Of a stretch of 64,000 nucleotides of DNA, positions 24,749 to 36,637 are shown in pieces (the first letter of the stretch is position 1; each line of letters opens with the position of its first letter). The stretch comes from Chloranthus sessilifolius. Its lineage: Eukaryota; Streptophyta; Magnoliopsida; Chloranthales; Chloranthaceae. The notes beneath the pieces are model-generated. The model had not been told where the DNA came from. It did no database searches and saw nothing but the letters and a program-made list of their open reading frames with translations. The stretch is from assembly GCA_021018995.1 (NCBI GenBank), contig CM037591.1:66491901-66555900 (forward strand), read 5' to 3'. The translations under genes and the position numbers were made by a program.

Positions 24749-25211
24749 CATGTCATACCAATACAAATATAGAATATGATAGTTATTAGTATAAATTTGA
24801 AAACGTAAGGGTTTGAGTTTGATTTTCATGAGGGCATGAAATTTCTAACTCTTCATGCTATCGAAGAGGTCGTGTTGAAACGATAAAATTGATATATATA
24901 TATATATATATATATATATTACTATAATTGAATGCTTAAATTAAAAAGTATGCAATTTAAAGTTAGGTAAATTACGACCATCGGTCGAAACCTACTTGTG
25001 ATTAAAATTCATTAAAAATTTTGGTCATGATAAATTCGGATAGAATATTTTATACTCCGCCAAAAGACATTAATGTTTCAAAACTCTAGACTTCGAATCA
25101 GATATGAGATCCGGGTCCAAAGCATCACGGGTCGAGTCTCAATTCAGGTGTACAAAGAGCACAAGGAGACAAACACTGAATGGAAGCATTAGCATAGAAA
25201 TTGTAGAAAAT

Positions 25212-25815
25212 CAATCGATCGATTTTTGGAATCGATCGATCAAAATTAAAAAGTGAAATAGCAAAGTCTGTCAGGATGAGTATCGATTGATCGAATTTCA
25301 AATTCGATCAATCGAAATCATAAATAATTTTATCATTCAATTTGGGTCATAATCAATCGATCAAAAATTAGGATCGATCGATTGATATCATACAAAAAAT
25401 AAGTAATTCGATTGGTGTGGAATTGAATGATCAGAAATTATAATCGATCGATCGAAATTAAAGTGTATAGATAAATCGGTTCTATCCATAATCGATCGAT
25501 CAAATATTAGAATCGATCGATCAAAACTATAATTTAAAAAAAAAACATTTGGTTCGGTTCAAAATCGATTGATCGGTCTAGGAATCGATCCATCGAAAAT
25601 GAAAAGTAAACATGTTCATATAAAATGGTCTCAATGCATAATCGATCGATCGCAACTTGGAATCGATCGATCGACTACATAATGAAAATAAGCGAAGTCA
25701 ACTCAGTCCAGAATTGATCTATCACAAATTAAAATCGATCGACTATTAATAGCAAATACGTAAAGTCGATTCTGTTCTGAATCGATTGAAAAATATAAAT
25801 TGATCGATCGATTTC
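25212..25815. repeat. Array of ATCGATCGAT palindromes in LTR F1
   Basis: About twenty copies of TCGATCGATCGA and near variants are spaced 15-50 bp apart, often in face-to-face pairs separated by TTTTGGA-like spacers. The array lies in the minus-strand U3 of the LTR. Confidence 0.9.
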
Positions 25816-26240
25816 AGTGATTTTTGCAAATATTAGGGTTCCGAAAATAAGACCCAAAAGAAAAGAACATAAATAAAATAAATAAAAATTATGGCTAGGG
25901 TTAGCCGTTTCATTATTTTTATATCAATATTTATAACAAAAATATACGGGTTAATTTATTTAGCCCGCCGATACGTGATCGAATGTTTCCTACACGACGG
26001 GATTTTAGAAGAACATAATGGATTGATGGGTGAATGATAGATCTACGGCGATTATAGTTGAAGAGAACGACGTCCAACACGATAGCCCATTTGAGATTTC
26101 TTCTATTCCTTCCTCTTTGATCTTGATGCCAGAAAGAGATCACAACGTTTCTTGTGGAAGAACACATGGGAGTTTTGAGAGAAGAGATTAGAGAGTTTTA
26201 GGAAGGGTGAGTTGAGAAAAAGGAGTGCATGTAAGATTGT

Positions 26241-26963
26241 GATAAGGCCTATACAACATTTATTTTTAAGCAAGTAGATAGATATGTATGCATAAAAAAG
26301 AGAATAGTTTTATTGAAGTTATTAAGGGTTGTGCTTCAGTATATATCTCCTACATCATAAAGTTGAGGAAAATAGAAAAAGGAAATTATCTGAATTCTAT
26401 AGTGAAACATGAGATGGTATTAGGTATCAACAACCGCATTCACCAATGTTGTCGATACAGGGCTCATAAGGCAATTTCCCCATTGGGTCGGGTTGAGAAA
26501 TTGAAATTTTTTATTTTGATTGGACTCGACCCGACTCATTGACACCCCTAGTAGTAGCTATCTAGTGTTTTAAAGATGGTTAATCTTATTTCTCTCTTCG
26601 TCTATTCTCTGATGCCTCATTTATAACTCCCTATTTACACCCTTAATTGTTCTAATGTGGTTTGGTAGTTACTCTCTTCTTTGTAGTGGTAGTTTCATTT
26701 CGTGGTTAGGCACATTGGGCTCTAAAACGCTTCTGATGTTTTATAAGGGTATCGTTATTTACACACCTATCTCCATTCATAATACTTTAAATTAGATGAT
26801 AGAGATCATTTCCGTCCCAATCTTCCACGTGAGCAATCAATGCATGCGACTGGAGGAGATGGAGTGAGGTCACAATTTCACAGGGTGGATGCCATTCTTT
26901 GCAATCAAATATTCTTTCGACAAAACTGATGGTTCCACCATTAACATTATTGACTGCCTTAAA
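26241..26963. other. No gene; small element ends
   Basis: CATTGACACCCCTAGT at 26536-26553, preceded by GACTCGACCCGA, looks like the right terminus of a small hAT-type element. A partial GATGGAGATC-family fragment lies at 26795-26860. Confidence 0.4.
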
Positions 26964-27213
26964 TTAGATGATGGAGATCATTTTAGTCCAAATATTTCAC
27001 ACAATAGATCTTGAGATTATGGCCACCTATCGGACAGTCAGACGTTGATTCTACGTGGCACGCATCCATGCTCATTGTGTACCATAAGAAGATTTCTTGG
27101 ATCACTTTTGGGAATTTCTTCTAGGTGGAATCAACATTTGACCATTTGATAGGTGGGCCATGATCTCAAGATCTATAGTGTGAAAGGTTGGGATGAAACC
27201 AGATCTCCATCAA
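26964..27213. repeat. Hairpin MITE, GATGGAGATC family
   Basis: TGATGGAGATC (26967) pairs with GATCTCCATCA (27203-27213). Most of the 250 bp forms long arms: left ATAGATCTTGAGATTATGGCC, right GGGCCATGATCTCAAGATCTAT. No clean target duplication was found. Confidence 0.8.
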
Positions 27214-27336
27214 GGTTTATTATTATTAATATTTATGTAGCCCACCACTTTGTAGGCATAAGCATGCTTTTAGATATCGGTCATATCCGATATATATCGG
27301 CTGATATGTGTCAGGTTACACTCCCTTGGATACAAT

Positions 27337-27545
27337 GGTTTTGTTTGGATTGCTCTTCCGAGGCAAAGAGCAACCCACTTGAAGAGCATGTTTAAACTGC
27401 TAGTTTAAAGAGACCCAAAATCAGCCTTTTCACTCTCCGAAAGAGCTGAGAGCGCTTACAACCAAACACAATTCCATGCTAAAGTGTTCGCCCCAGAGCA
27501 CAGAGAGCTGCTCTTTGCCTCCAACAAGCAATATCAAACACAACC
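27337..27545. mobile_element. Tourist-like MITE
   Basis: Inverted termini GGTTTTGTTTGGATTGCTC and the complement of GCAATATCAAACACAACC are both followed inward by GAGGCAAAGAGCA. They are flanked by the 3-bp repeat AAT (27334-27336 and 27546-27548). The length is 209 bp. The size, GTTTGG-type ends and 3-bp duplication fit a PIF/Harbinger-derived MITE. Confidence 0.65.
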
Positions 27546-28127
27546 AATATATGCACCGGATTGGATATATGGTAAAATATCAAATCAAGTCAGTCAAAGA
27601 TCGAGCAACATCAGCCTATACCAAGTAATATCAGCCTATACCAAGTAATATCGGCCTGCATGTATCCGATGTGAATCGGACGTTATGTAAAAGAAAGCCT
27701 TTAGGCAATTTTTTTTTTCTTTTTATTATTTTAAACTTGATTTATTTTTTAAATAAAAAAGGATGCTTTAATATCAGCCAATTTTGCCCATACCTATCCG
27801 ATATATTCTATATATCTGATATATTTTATACATATTGGCACGGACTGCGCCGATATGTATCAGCCTTTAAATCCATCATACATTGTGAGAGATTAGATTT
27901 TTTCACAAGTGGCATTTGAGTGGGCCGGGGAATGATAGGCTAGGTGTCCTAATCATCTAGGAAGTCTCGCCATTAAGTATAGACCACTAGACCCATGCAT
28001 ATACCTTTCAGTCATTCTCCACTAGAAAGAATATTAGTTAATACTAGTGGTATTTGATTGTGTATCATTCACAGGCTAATCAGTTTGAGATAATATGCAC
28101 ACAAGATTTGCACCATTGCACATAGGT
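27546..28127. other. No gene; CCGATAT-rich repeat
   Basis: ATATCGG/CCGATAT motifs at 27268-27300 and 27797-27870 suggest the two ends of one element into which the Tourist-like MITE was inserted. Two adjacent copies of ATCAGCCTATACCAAGTA occur at 27610-27650. The remainder has nothing recognised. Confidence 0.35.
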
Positions 28128-29675
28128 TAAAAAGAAGGGCACTTTAGAAAAACAACCCTTATTTTGAAACGTTTTAGGCTATTATACAAGACCCAAACGT
28201 TTTAGCAAAAAGGGCTTTCACTATTTTTAGAAGTTTGAATGGATGTGAGATACAAAGGTTTGGTCTCACGTGGAAACTACGTTTGCACGTGAATTTACGT
28301 TTCAGCCCTTCTTCTAAAGTGGCGTCAGCCAGCCGGCATCGGAATTGACCGGCGATGAGCTCCTTTTGATCGGAAGGATCTTCCAATCATCTTTGCCTTC
28401 TGGATCTAAGCCAAAAGGAGGCTGCAATGTGCTGTTACAAAGCCCCCAATCCTTCATCTTCTTCATTAAGCTGTAACCTTAATGTCACGACCCAAAATTC
28501 TACCCCATCCCAAGGGCCTAGAATTTCAAGTTATGACCCACGCATATCCCAGATATGCTAAGCGGACATACACTTAATTAGAGTTATCGCACAAATCTAG
28601 TTCCACAAAATCCATGAAAGCCAACACATAAAGGTGGAAATGAAAGCAGTCATAAATACTAGAATAAAATTAATGAATCTGAATAATACACCATAAAACA
28701 ATAATGAAAGCCGGAGACAAATTCGATAAAATGAAATCATAAAATTAATGATAATAATAAGGACCCAATCTACTACCAAAGTCTGTAACGATCAATATCC
28801 GACACTCGGATCGAAATCAGCACTGTAGCCCTCCTAGTACTCAGCTCCGTCGCCCTCCCAAGAGTCCTAGTACTCTCGGATCTGGATGACCGACGTCTAT
28901 TCCACTAGCGTAATCACCTGTAACTATTAGATTATCGTGGGATGAGTTTACTCAGTCATGTAAACTCAGTGGGATAAATCACCAATCCACCTCATTCTAC
29001 TCATGTGCATTGTGAGTGCATCTTGTGAGTGATAAACATAATATCTCAAAATAGGTAGCAAGAGAAAGATAAAATCATTTACATATCGTAAAACTCATAT
29101 CATATTATAAATACAAGACCATGATCTAGACACTCATATCCTAACGTACCTCACGATATCTTATAACATATCATACCATGTCTTATTATTATTCTCGCAC
29201 ATACATCTGTACATCGCACGAGCGTAACTAACATACTCATAAAATCCTAAATGACCTGTGCCAGAGTCGCTGCTCGAGCTATCATGTGAGGGTCACCATA
29301 ATATCATAACACCCTCCATATTATATCATATCATACACCCCATCCAGTCACAGGGGTGGGCGGCGACTCATAATTCATAATGTCTCCCATAGACATCCGT
29401 CTTGACTGAAAAACGTTGTTGCCCTTACGGTGGCTACGCAAGGAACGACATGTACAGAGACTTAAATTATTAATTTTTTACTGACCTATACAACAATGTC
29501 TTATTATCGTAACATATCTTATCATACTGACTCATATCATATCATACTGACTCACATCTTAGCCTACAGACTCATATCTTATCCTATCATATTAAAACTC
29601 GGGGTGATAGGGTCACCGTTTATGCCACCGTATACGAGACTACACTGAATTCACACTCACCTGACTCGTCATAAT

Positions 29676-31364
29676 TGTGCAATCGTGAGATCCGTGACGG
29701 TCTTGTCGCAGTGATGCGCCCGCTTACAAAAAAATATAGAGTCACCACCCGGAGCTTTCGGTGTTCCGGGAAACCTAGTTCATTTTTATGAGCATTGAAG
29801 TGCTAAAAATATAACTCTGAATTCGGTCCACACTAAAGGCTCTTGGGTAGGGGCTTCGGTTATCGATCGGGAAGGTGTTAGGCACTCGATCAACCCGCTT
29901 AACGCGGTCTCTACTAATGGCCAAAACAAAAATAAAGTAAAAGAAAAGAAAATGGCTTCCTCTTACCCAAAAGGGCTTAAAATCCTATTTGTGCCATTCC
30001 GTTCCTACCGAAAAGTCGACGGTGTAACGGCACAAATGGGAGGATGGAGGGAGCTAGAAAGAGATAGGAGAAGAAAGGGGAGAGCCGGAGCCCTCGGGCC
30101 CTTGTAGCACCGTAGGAGAGCCTTGTGTGGCTTGCTTTGATGAGCTTTTGAAGGCCTTGTATGGTAAAAAATGGGGTTCTAACTCCTAAGGCTTGAAGCT
30201 AAGAGGTAGGGGAGAGAGGTTAGGGGATCACACACACTTAGGCTAAGGGTTTTGGATGTAAGAACAAGCTTGAAATGAGGTTGGGAGATTCTAGAATTTG
30301 GGTAAAAATAGTGCACAAAAGGGAGGAAGAACTTCTCACTTTGAGCTCTTTCTCTCTTAAGCAAATTTCTCAACCCCTAAACCAAGGGGAGGGGGGTTCT
30401 ATTTTATAGAAAAATGGTGGATTAGGAGAGCACTTAAGAGCTAAATTAGTTTAGCAATTAGGTAATCTCACATCTAAGGATTTTTAGGATTTTTAGAGCC
30501 TTAAGATGTGTGAGAAGGTCCTCCAATGGTGGATGATGGGGTGAGGCCTTAAGCCACTTAAGGGGTTGCAAATAGGTAGTGAATGGGTGCAGCAGAACTA
30601 CCAAAACATACCCCAAAGGTCAAGATGGTCAATAAGTCAAACCCCAATCACGATTTTTGGGGCAAAATCTCAAGGTTATTGTTCATATGCCTAGCGTAAC
30701 TAATAGTTACGCCAGACAAATATACAGTAAAACAATTTTAAATAGTGCCAGAAAGTTGGTTCGCGAGGGTGGGGTCCACAATTAATATTGGCGCAACTAT
30801 TAGTTGCGCCAAGCTTAAATCCTGGGAGAAGTGTCCTGGCGTAACTAATAGTTGCACTAGACAAAATTATCACTGGCGCAACTATTAGTTGCGCCAGGCC
30901 ATTTCCAGGGAGAAATAGCCTGACACAACTATTATTTGCACCAAATCCCTATGGGGCCACCCGATTTTACTCTTATACCCTCCGGGCTAGGTTCGCCGTA
31001 TCTTTTGACATATACCTCTGATTGGGGAAATTCTTGGACCGTTGGAAAGCTGACAACCTCTATTTTTCAATGGTATGAGATTCGATCGCAGTAGAGGGTC
31101 GTAGCTAGTTCCGGTATATCCCTCCTCAATCATTTGCTTGATAAGATTAGGTTTAGGTTCAGAACAGGTTCTAAGGGTCGGAATTGATTTCTAAAGGTTC
31201 GAGACAGGCCCCTAATGGATCTAGGGTGATTCTGAAGGGTTTGGAGAGGCTCCTAAGGGTTCTAGGGGGGCCTAAAGGTTCCATACATATCATGAAAAGC
31301 TCAGAATTGTACCTCTCTTGAAAGGTGTTCTAATCGGGCCTTGGGCTAAATTTGGGTGTCTACA
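29676..31364 (-). repeat. Solo LTR (G) nested in LTR F2
   Basis: The minus strand starts TGTAGACACCCAAATTTAGC (31364) and ends CACGATTGCACA (29676). The target duplication is ATAAT (29671-29675) against ATGAT (31365-31369). Removing the insert restores CATAATGCCCCATACCA, matching the uninterrupted F1 copy CATAATGTTCCATACCA at 24482, so the boundaries are supported by an empty site. It contains a palindrome array (30693-30942) and short direct repeats CTAAGGGTTC near 31165-31285. Confidence 0.88.
30693..30942. repeat. Five hairpin repeats in LTR G
   Basis: There are five copies of a 21-bp hairpin consisting of GGCGCAACTA, a single centre base, and the complementary arm. Two copies are perfect (30790-30810, 30875-30895); the others (30693, 30838, 30920) carry a few changes such as GCGTAACTA. 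Most are preceded by CTGG and followed by AGAC/AGGC. They lie 420-670 bp from the LTR's minus-strand start. Confidence 0.92.
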
Positions 31365-33839
31365 ATGATGCCCCATACCACCATGAGTTATAAGGCATAT
31401 GAATATAATATATTCCTCACTTTGATACTATCTCAGTGAATCACCACGCCCAAGCATAGGCATGATCTCATACACTCTCGTACTCATGATCTAATATATC
31501 CTTAACTCATATCATGATAAAGGTAGAAGTACAAATCATCACACGCACAAAAAGGTTTTCATTTAGATTATTGTTATATTTATACATATATTTATTTATA
31601 TAACACACCAATAAATATAGAGTAGGGGAGTAATTATGTGTTTTTGATAACTTGAAGGTCAGAGTTCGATTTTCACGAGGTATTGAATTTCTAACATTTC
31701 GTATTATCGAAAAGGTCGCGTTGAAGTGATAAAAGTGATATTTAAATATATTATTATTTATTATTATAGAATATTTAAATTAAATATTATTATTTTAGAA
31801 GTTAAGTGCATCACGACCATCAATCGAAAAGTGCAAGTGATTAATGTGCACTAAGTTTTTGGTCGTGTAACAGTGAGATTTTAGTGTGAATCAGGTCGTC
31901 TGTTCGGACAAAAATCGATAGACCAAATTTAATAACGTGTAAGCTGTAGTTTGGCTCAGGATCGATTAATCAATTTTTAATAGGTCAATCCATCGATAAA
32001 AAGGAAGCTAATTGAGCTCTGACAGGGGATACCACTACTCATATACCTTATAAGATAATTTTATAATATTAAGCTAAGGTAGTAATCAAGTATTTTTATT
32101 TTATATGAGAATAAAATAATAATAAAGGATAAGTATATAATATTTATTAATTTTTATATTACCACCTGAAACTACTTTCTCTTTAGATATATCATAATAT
32201 AATAATATTATATTATGATATAATATTATTATATGAAAATCAGATGGGTGGGTCTAACATCAGATGGGTCTGAGTCGGTACGAATTTGAAACAAGAAATC
32301 ATACCTTGCATGTGTCTTGTAAGATAATTTTTATTATTAAAATAAGATAGGTACTTAAGTAGAAAAATTAGATAAGAATATATTATTATATACTTATAAA
32401 TTATATAACATTTTATTATATACTATTTTCATAGATATCTAGTTTAAGTTACAAGTGTTTAGAAAATAGTATAATATTATAATTACAAGTTCTAATTAAA
32501 TATTTACTCATAGAAATAAAAATCGACCATATAAGGTAAAATAGTACCAGAGGAGATTGATCAGAACAGAAGAAACTCAAGAAGTCTAAGGGTTTTTTTC
32601 AGTAATTGCCATTTATAATAATATTTAATAGGATGGGTGACATCATCAGGAATATAATACTATATATATAAAGTAAGAGATATAATATTATAATGGTTGA
32701 AAAGAAAGGTAAAGATTTCTATAGTAATTTACAGGTAACCAATCCATGTTTTATGATCCCATCTAAAAGTTACTATTTGAGCTATCTCTACTTTACATAA
32801 TATATTATATTATATTATTATTATCTTAAATCCAAAGTCGCAGGGATACATATATAATATTTATATATAATATTTTATTATATATACTATAATATACAAA
32901 TAGGCAAATCTAAAGAATAAGAGATGCATATAACCTACGTTCATCTAAAGGAGTAGAGTTGCATAAAAAAAAATAAAAACGTCTTATAAAATCTGGTGAA
33001 GCTGCAGCTATTATACTCCAAATAAAAAATATATATAAAGCATGACTCTGTGTATAATATTATTATTGAAACGAGCGAACCGACCGAGCAGCTATACGCT
33101 AATATTAATGAAACAAGCGAACCGAGTGGTTATACGCTAATATTATTGGGATTATCATTTACCTTATATTAAAATAATAAGGATAAAAAGAAAATAACAC
33201 TAAAAGTGTAAAAAAAAAATATCAAACAGGTCAATTACAACTGATTTATAATGAACGGACTTATAATTAATCGCCTTTGATCGATTGATTTTCTAAACAA
33301 GTAAGGTTTTAAAAATAAATAAATAAATAAGTAAATAATATTTTATCACAAAAATAATAACGAAATTATAATCAAAATTAAACTAGAATCAAATCTAACT
33401 ATTTATTTAACCCTAAGGTAAAATGATAAGAAAATAATTTATGGTTCTTTTTATGGCCCGCCAATACGCGATCGAATCGTATCCTACACGATGGGATTTG
33501 AGAAGGACGAGATGGATGGGTACCCACCTCTTGAAGCGTGATTCGATAGATCGACGACAATTAGGGCGATAGAGATCGGTGTCCACACGATGGTCTGTCC
33601 ACGATTACGCAGCCTTCTTCTACCACAATCTGACTGCAGAAAACTATCACGGTATTCTTTGTGGAAGAACACACAAGAGATTTAAGTATTTTTAGAAAAG
33701 GGTGGCCAGAGAAGAAGATGGAGTGACGGCTAGAGTTTTTAAGAAGAACTCTTGTAATAGTGATTTAGGGTTCTCCGTAACTTTTTTATTTATAATATAT
33801 AGGGATTAATTCGGGGCTAAGCGGTCGCACCAAATAAGG

Positions 33840-33960
33840 GTGTATAGGCTTTTACTTCAAAGTTTAAAATAGAGGTTTAAAATTCACATAGTAAGGTTTG
33901 ATCCTTAGACCTCTTATCTATAACCAAATCCTTTCAACCACTAGGCCACCACACAACTTG
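33840..33960 (-). repeat. SINE-like fragment (tRNA-type boxes)
   Basis: The minus strand reads GGTGGCCTAGTGGTTGAAAGG (A-box-like TGGCCTAGTGG at about 33950) and, some 35 bp on, GGATCAAACC (B-box-like, 33899-33908). This is the layout of tRNA-derived plant SINEs. No poly(A) end or duplication was defined. It sits inside LTR F2. Confidence 0.45.
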
Positions 33961-34658
33961 TGTGAAATAAAGGCAATTTTAAATATAAAACCTTTTGAAA
34001 ATCCAAAATATGTATTTTCTCAACTAGGGTAGGTTCCGGTGTGGAGCACTAACACCATGCAAGGTACAAAGCACCATCTAATACCAATAAAAGAAAGTAA
34101 AAAATTCTGGGTCATTACACCTAAACCTCTCACAGAGATTATCCCTAGCTTAAGATCCTAACTAAAACTCCATGGTTAGGATCAAAATGGTCGAAAACAC
34201 TAATCTCCCAACTAAATCAAAGCTTTCTGTAGTTGTTCCATACCTCTGTAACCTCATCTTCCTCAAGCCGGAACCCTAAAATCCACAGGTTGTTCTTCCT
34301 TGCTCAACTGGAGATTCTTGGATCTTTTTAGATCCCGACGTGGTCGAAATTTTGAACCTTGGTTTCTGTTTCATGAATTTTTGTTCACAAATCAGTTACA
34401 GTGGAAATCGAGGCCAACGAAGAAGAAGGGCGAATTAGTTGCAGTCGAAATCAAGGCCAACGAAGAAGAAGGGCTGAAATGTAAATTTACGTGCAAACTT
34501 AGTTATAAGTTTGCACGTGAGACCCAACCTTTGTATCTCACATCCATTCAAACTTCCAAAAATCGTGAAAGCCCTTTTTGCTAAAATGTTTGGGTCTTGT
34601 ATAATAGCTTAAAACGTTTCAAAACCAAGGTTGTTTTTCTAATTTCCCCTAAAAAGAA

Positions 34659-35373
34659 AGATGGTGTTTTTAAGACTTGGGGCCACGTGGAATACGATAT
34701 GGATCATTTGATTTGAAGGCCATGATATAAGGATCTTTGGCAACAATTGATCTTATACCATTTAAGTGTTATTTATAATTTGTCATGTGGCATACATCCG
34801 TTAACAATTTAAATTATCCAAGTGACAAGCTATCAATGAAACTTGTATGAGGCAAAAGATCAAGACTATATGTGGTGTGACCAGATGTCTGATGAAGTTT
34901 AATATCAATCATTAAAAACAAGAACAATGACTAGTATTAGAGTGCACAGCTCGAATTATTAAAATAGCCTAATGAGTGATGTTTGGTCACATTTTCCTCC
35001 AATGTAAGATCCATCACTTTAGTCATAATGATTACCCACATCTTAAATTGTTAATGATATAAGATCACTTGATCACCATTTTGGTATTTAAATGACGATT
35101 AGGAGAGTTGTGTCCTTGTTTTTTTGTATGCCAAATTTTTTTACCAGCCATTTTTACCTTATAGCTTTTAAATCAGACGGAGTTACATGGTATTTAAACG
35201 TGACACACATCCTAAAAGGTAAAGCTATCGGATGGAGCAACATGGCATTTAGACGTGACACATCCTAAAAGGGAAAGCTACCCAATCAGTTGGTGCTCGA
35301 GCAAGTGCTTAAGACCAAATCCCTCTTTAAACACCCCCCCCCCAAGGGAGACTCGTAGAGATCACATAATGTC
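34659..35373. other. No gene; diverged repeats
   Basis: Contains sequence similar to the 36638-37570 tandem repeat (GAAGTTTAATATCAATCATTAAAA near 34890) and a short poly-C run at 35333-35343. No coding signature. Confidence 0.4.
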
Positions 35374-35814
35374 ACGACCCAAAATTCTATCTCATCCCGA
35401 GGGCCTAGAATTGCAAGTTATGACCTGCACGCATCTCAGATATGCTAAGCGGACATACACATAATCAAAGTTCTCGCGTAATTATGATTCAACGAAATCC
35501 ATGAATCCAATAAAATAAGAATGAAATAAATGGACAACCATAAATAATGAATAAATGTTATAAAAATCAATGAAATATCTAATAATCGACAAGGAAATAA
35601 AATGTCTCACAAGAAGGTAAAATAAAAAGTCTAGAACTAAATGATGCTCAAGGTTTATAAAAGTCTACCAGATCTCACTCTCATCTAGGTGGTAGCCGAC
35701 GTCCTCTTCTACGTAAGACACCTCCGGTACCGTTGCCTCCACATCATCATAGGAACGATGATCGGCTATGATTACGTGGAGGCAACAGACTACCTGTTTG
35801 CGCCCACGTCCCAA
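35374..35814 (-). repeat. Family F LTR fragment (F3)
   Basis: Starts TGTCACGACCCAAAATTC like F2 and is co-linear with it for about 120 bp (CATCCCGAGGGCCTAGAATT, ATGCTAAGCGGACATACAC). It then diverges and is cut at the MITE beginning at 35815. Flanked on the left by CATAA. Confidence 0.65.
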
Positions 35815-36150
35815 CCCCTTGAAAATCATTGATGTCTTCGAATCAGATGATGGAGATCATTTTTCACCCAAATCTTCTACAAAATAGATCTTGAGATTAT
35901 GGATAACCTATCAGAAGGTCCGTGTTGCATTCCATGTGTCATAGATGCCAAATTAATGGCCCTAAGTTCATGTTTGAATGTGATGTGTGTCATATGATTC
36001 AAGGGCCACTGTTTGGAGATCTGTGATGCATAGATTAAAAAATTTAATGTCTGATAGGTATGCCATGATCTCAAGATCCACTGTTTGGAAGATCGGGGTG
36101 AAGCACGATATCCATCATATGATTCGAAGTAATCAATGATTTCCAAGGGA
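35815..36150. repeat. Hairpin MITE, best-preserved GATGGAGATC-family copy
   Basis: The left end CCCCTTGAAAATCATTGATG and right end CAATGATTTCCAAGGG are inverted, continuing inward through CTTCGAATCAGATGATGGAG and CCATCATATGATTCGAAG. The interior carries TAGATCTTGAGATTATGG and its complement. No matching duplication was seen. A 157-codon minus-strand ORF runs through it by chance. Confidence 0.75.
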
Positions 36151-36637
36151 TCCGAGATGTAGGCACTTTTAGAGAATGTGACGTAAAGGCTACAGTACTG
36201 AGGCGAATAAAAATTAAGCATCATTAAAAAAGCATTTGGAAAATGGTTAGTTATGCGAATTTTACAGAATAATCTGTAAAATAGGCCGAATTTTGTGAGA
36301 CAACACATGCCAGGTGTACAATAAGAAACGCTAAACACTGACTTTAGCATTCACTGGCACCAGCTAATACAAGCCATGGATCAAAATCTTAATTTCGGTT
36401 TCGTTCATGACCTGAACCATAAATTGGTTCAATTTCGGTCAAATTATCGGTAAATTTCAGATTTTTTCTTAAATATGCTCCGAATTTTGTCGAACTTTAT
36501 TTTATTGGTTTTTTTTAACTCTTTAACATTATGGTCCACAAATTAGATGACTTAAATCTCTCTACAATGCCTTTTTTATCTCACACCGTTGAAATTTTAT
36601 TTATTAGCTATCAATCTAAATTGTCCAAGTAACAATC

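Larger units (their letters stand above)
24241..26240 (-). repeat. Family F long LTR, right part (F1)
   Basis: Co-linear with F2 from ATCCTATCATATTAAAACTCGG through GGTCACCG.ATATGCCACC and ATCACCACG.CCAAGC to the GCCCGCCGATACG.GATCGAAT..TCCTACACGA.GGGATTT block (25965 here, 33455 in F2). The last shared bases are near 26240. The TGTAATGACCC start seen in F2 is not present, so this copy is truncated. Confidence 0.7.
28484..34119 (-). repeat. Family F solo LTR (F2), itself interrupted
   Basis: The minus-strand LTR starts TGTAATGACCCAGAATTTT (34119) and ends GGGTCGTGACA (28484). The flanks are CTTAA (28479-28483) and CCTAA (34120-34124), a 4-of-5 match. After subtracting the inserted LTR at 29676-31364 its length is about 3.94 kb. 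No primer-binding site or coding region adjoins it, so it is a solo LTR. It shows TA/AT-rich stretches with repeated TATAATATTATTATA at 32180-32880. Confidence 0.8.
28137..34649. mobile_element. Mutator-like element with long inverted repeats, split by LTR insertions
   Basis: Inverted arms of about 190 bp lie at 28137-28330 and 34465-34649 (GTTTTAGGCTATTATACAAG against its complement, CGTGCAAAC and GGATGTGAGATACAAAGG in both). They are flanked by a perfect 9-bp duplication TAAAAAGAA (28128-28136 and 34650-34658), the Mutator signature. Without the LTR insertion the element is about 870 bp, too small for a transposase. Its unique interior (28331-28483 joined to 34125-34460) is GC-richer than its surroundings and could be captured host sequence, but I recognise no protein in it. 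Confidence 0.85.

Noticed and set aside
35877-36350. 157-codon minus-strand ORF
   Set aside because: It runs through the hairpin MITE at 35815-36150, has no recognisable domain and biased, low-complexity composition, so it looks open by chance.
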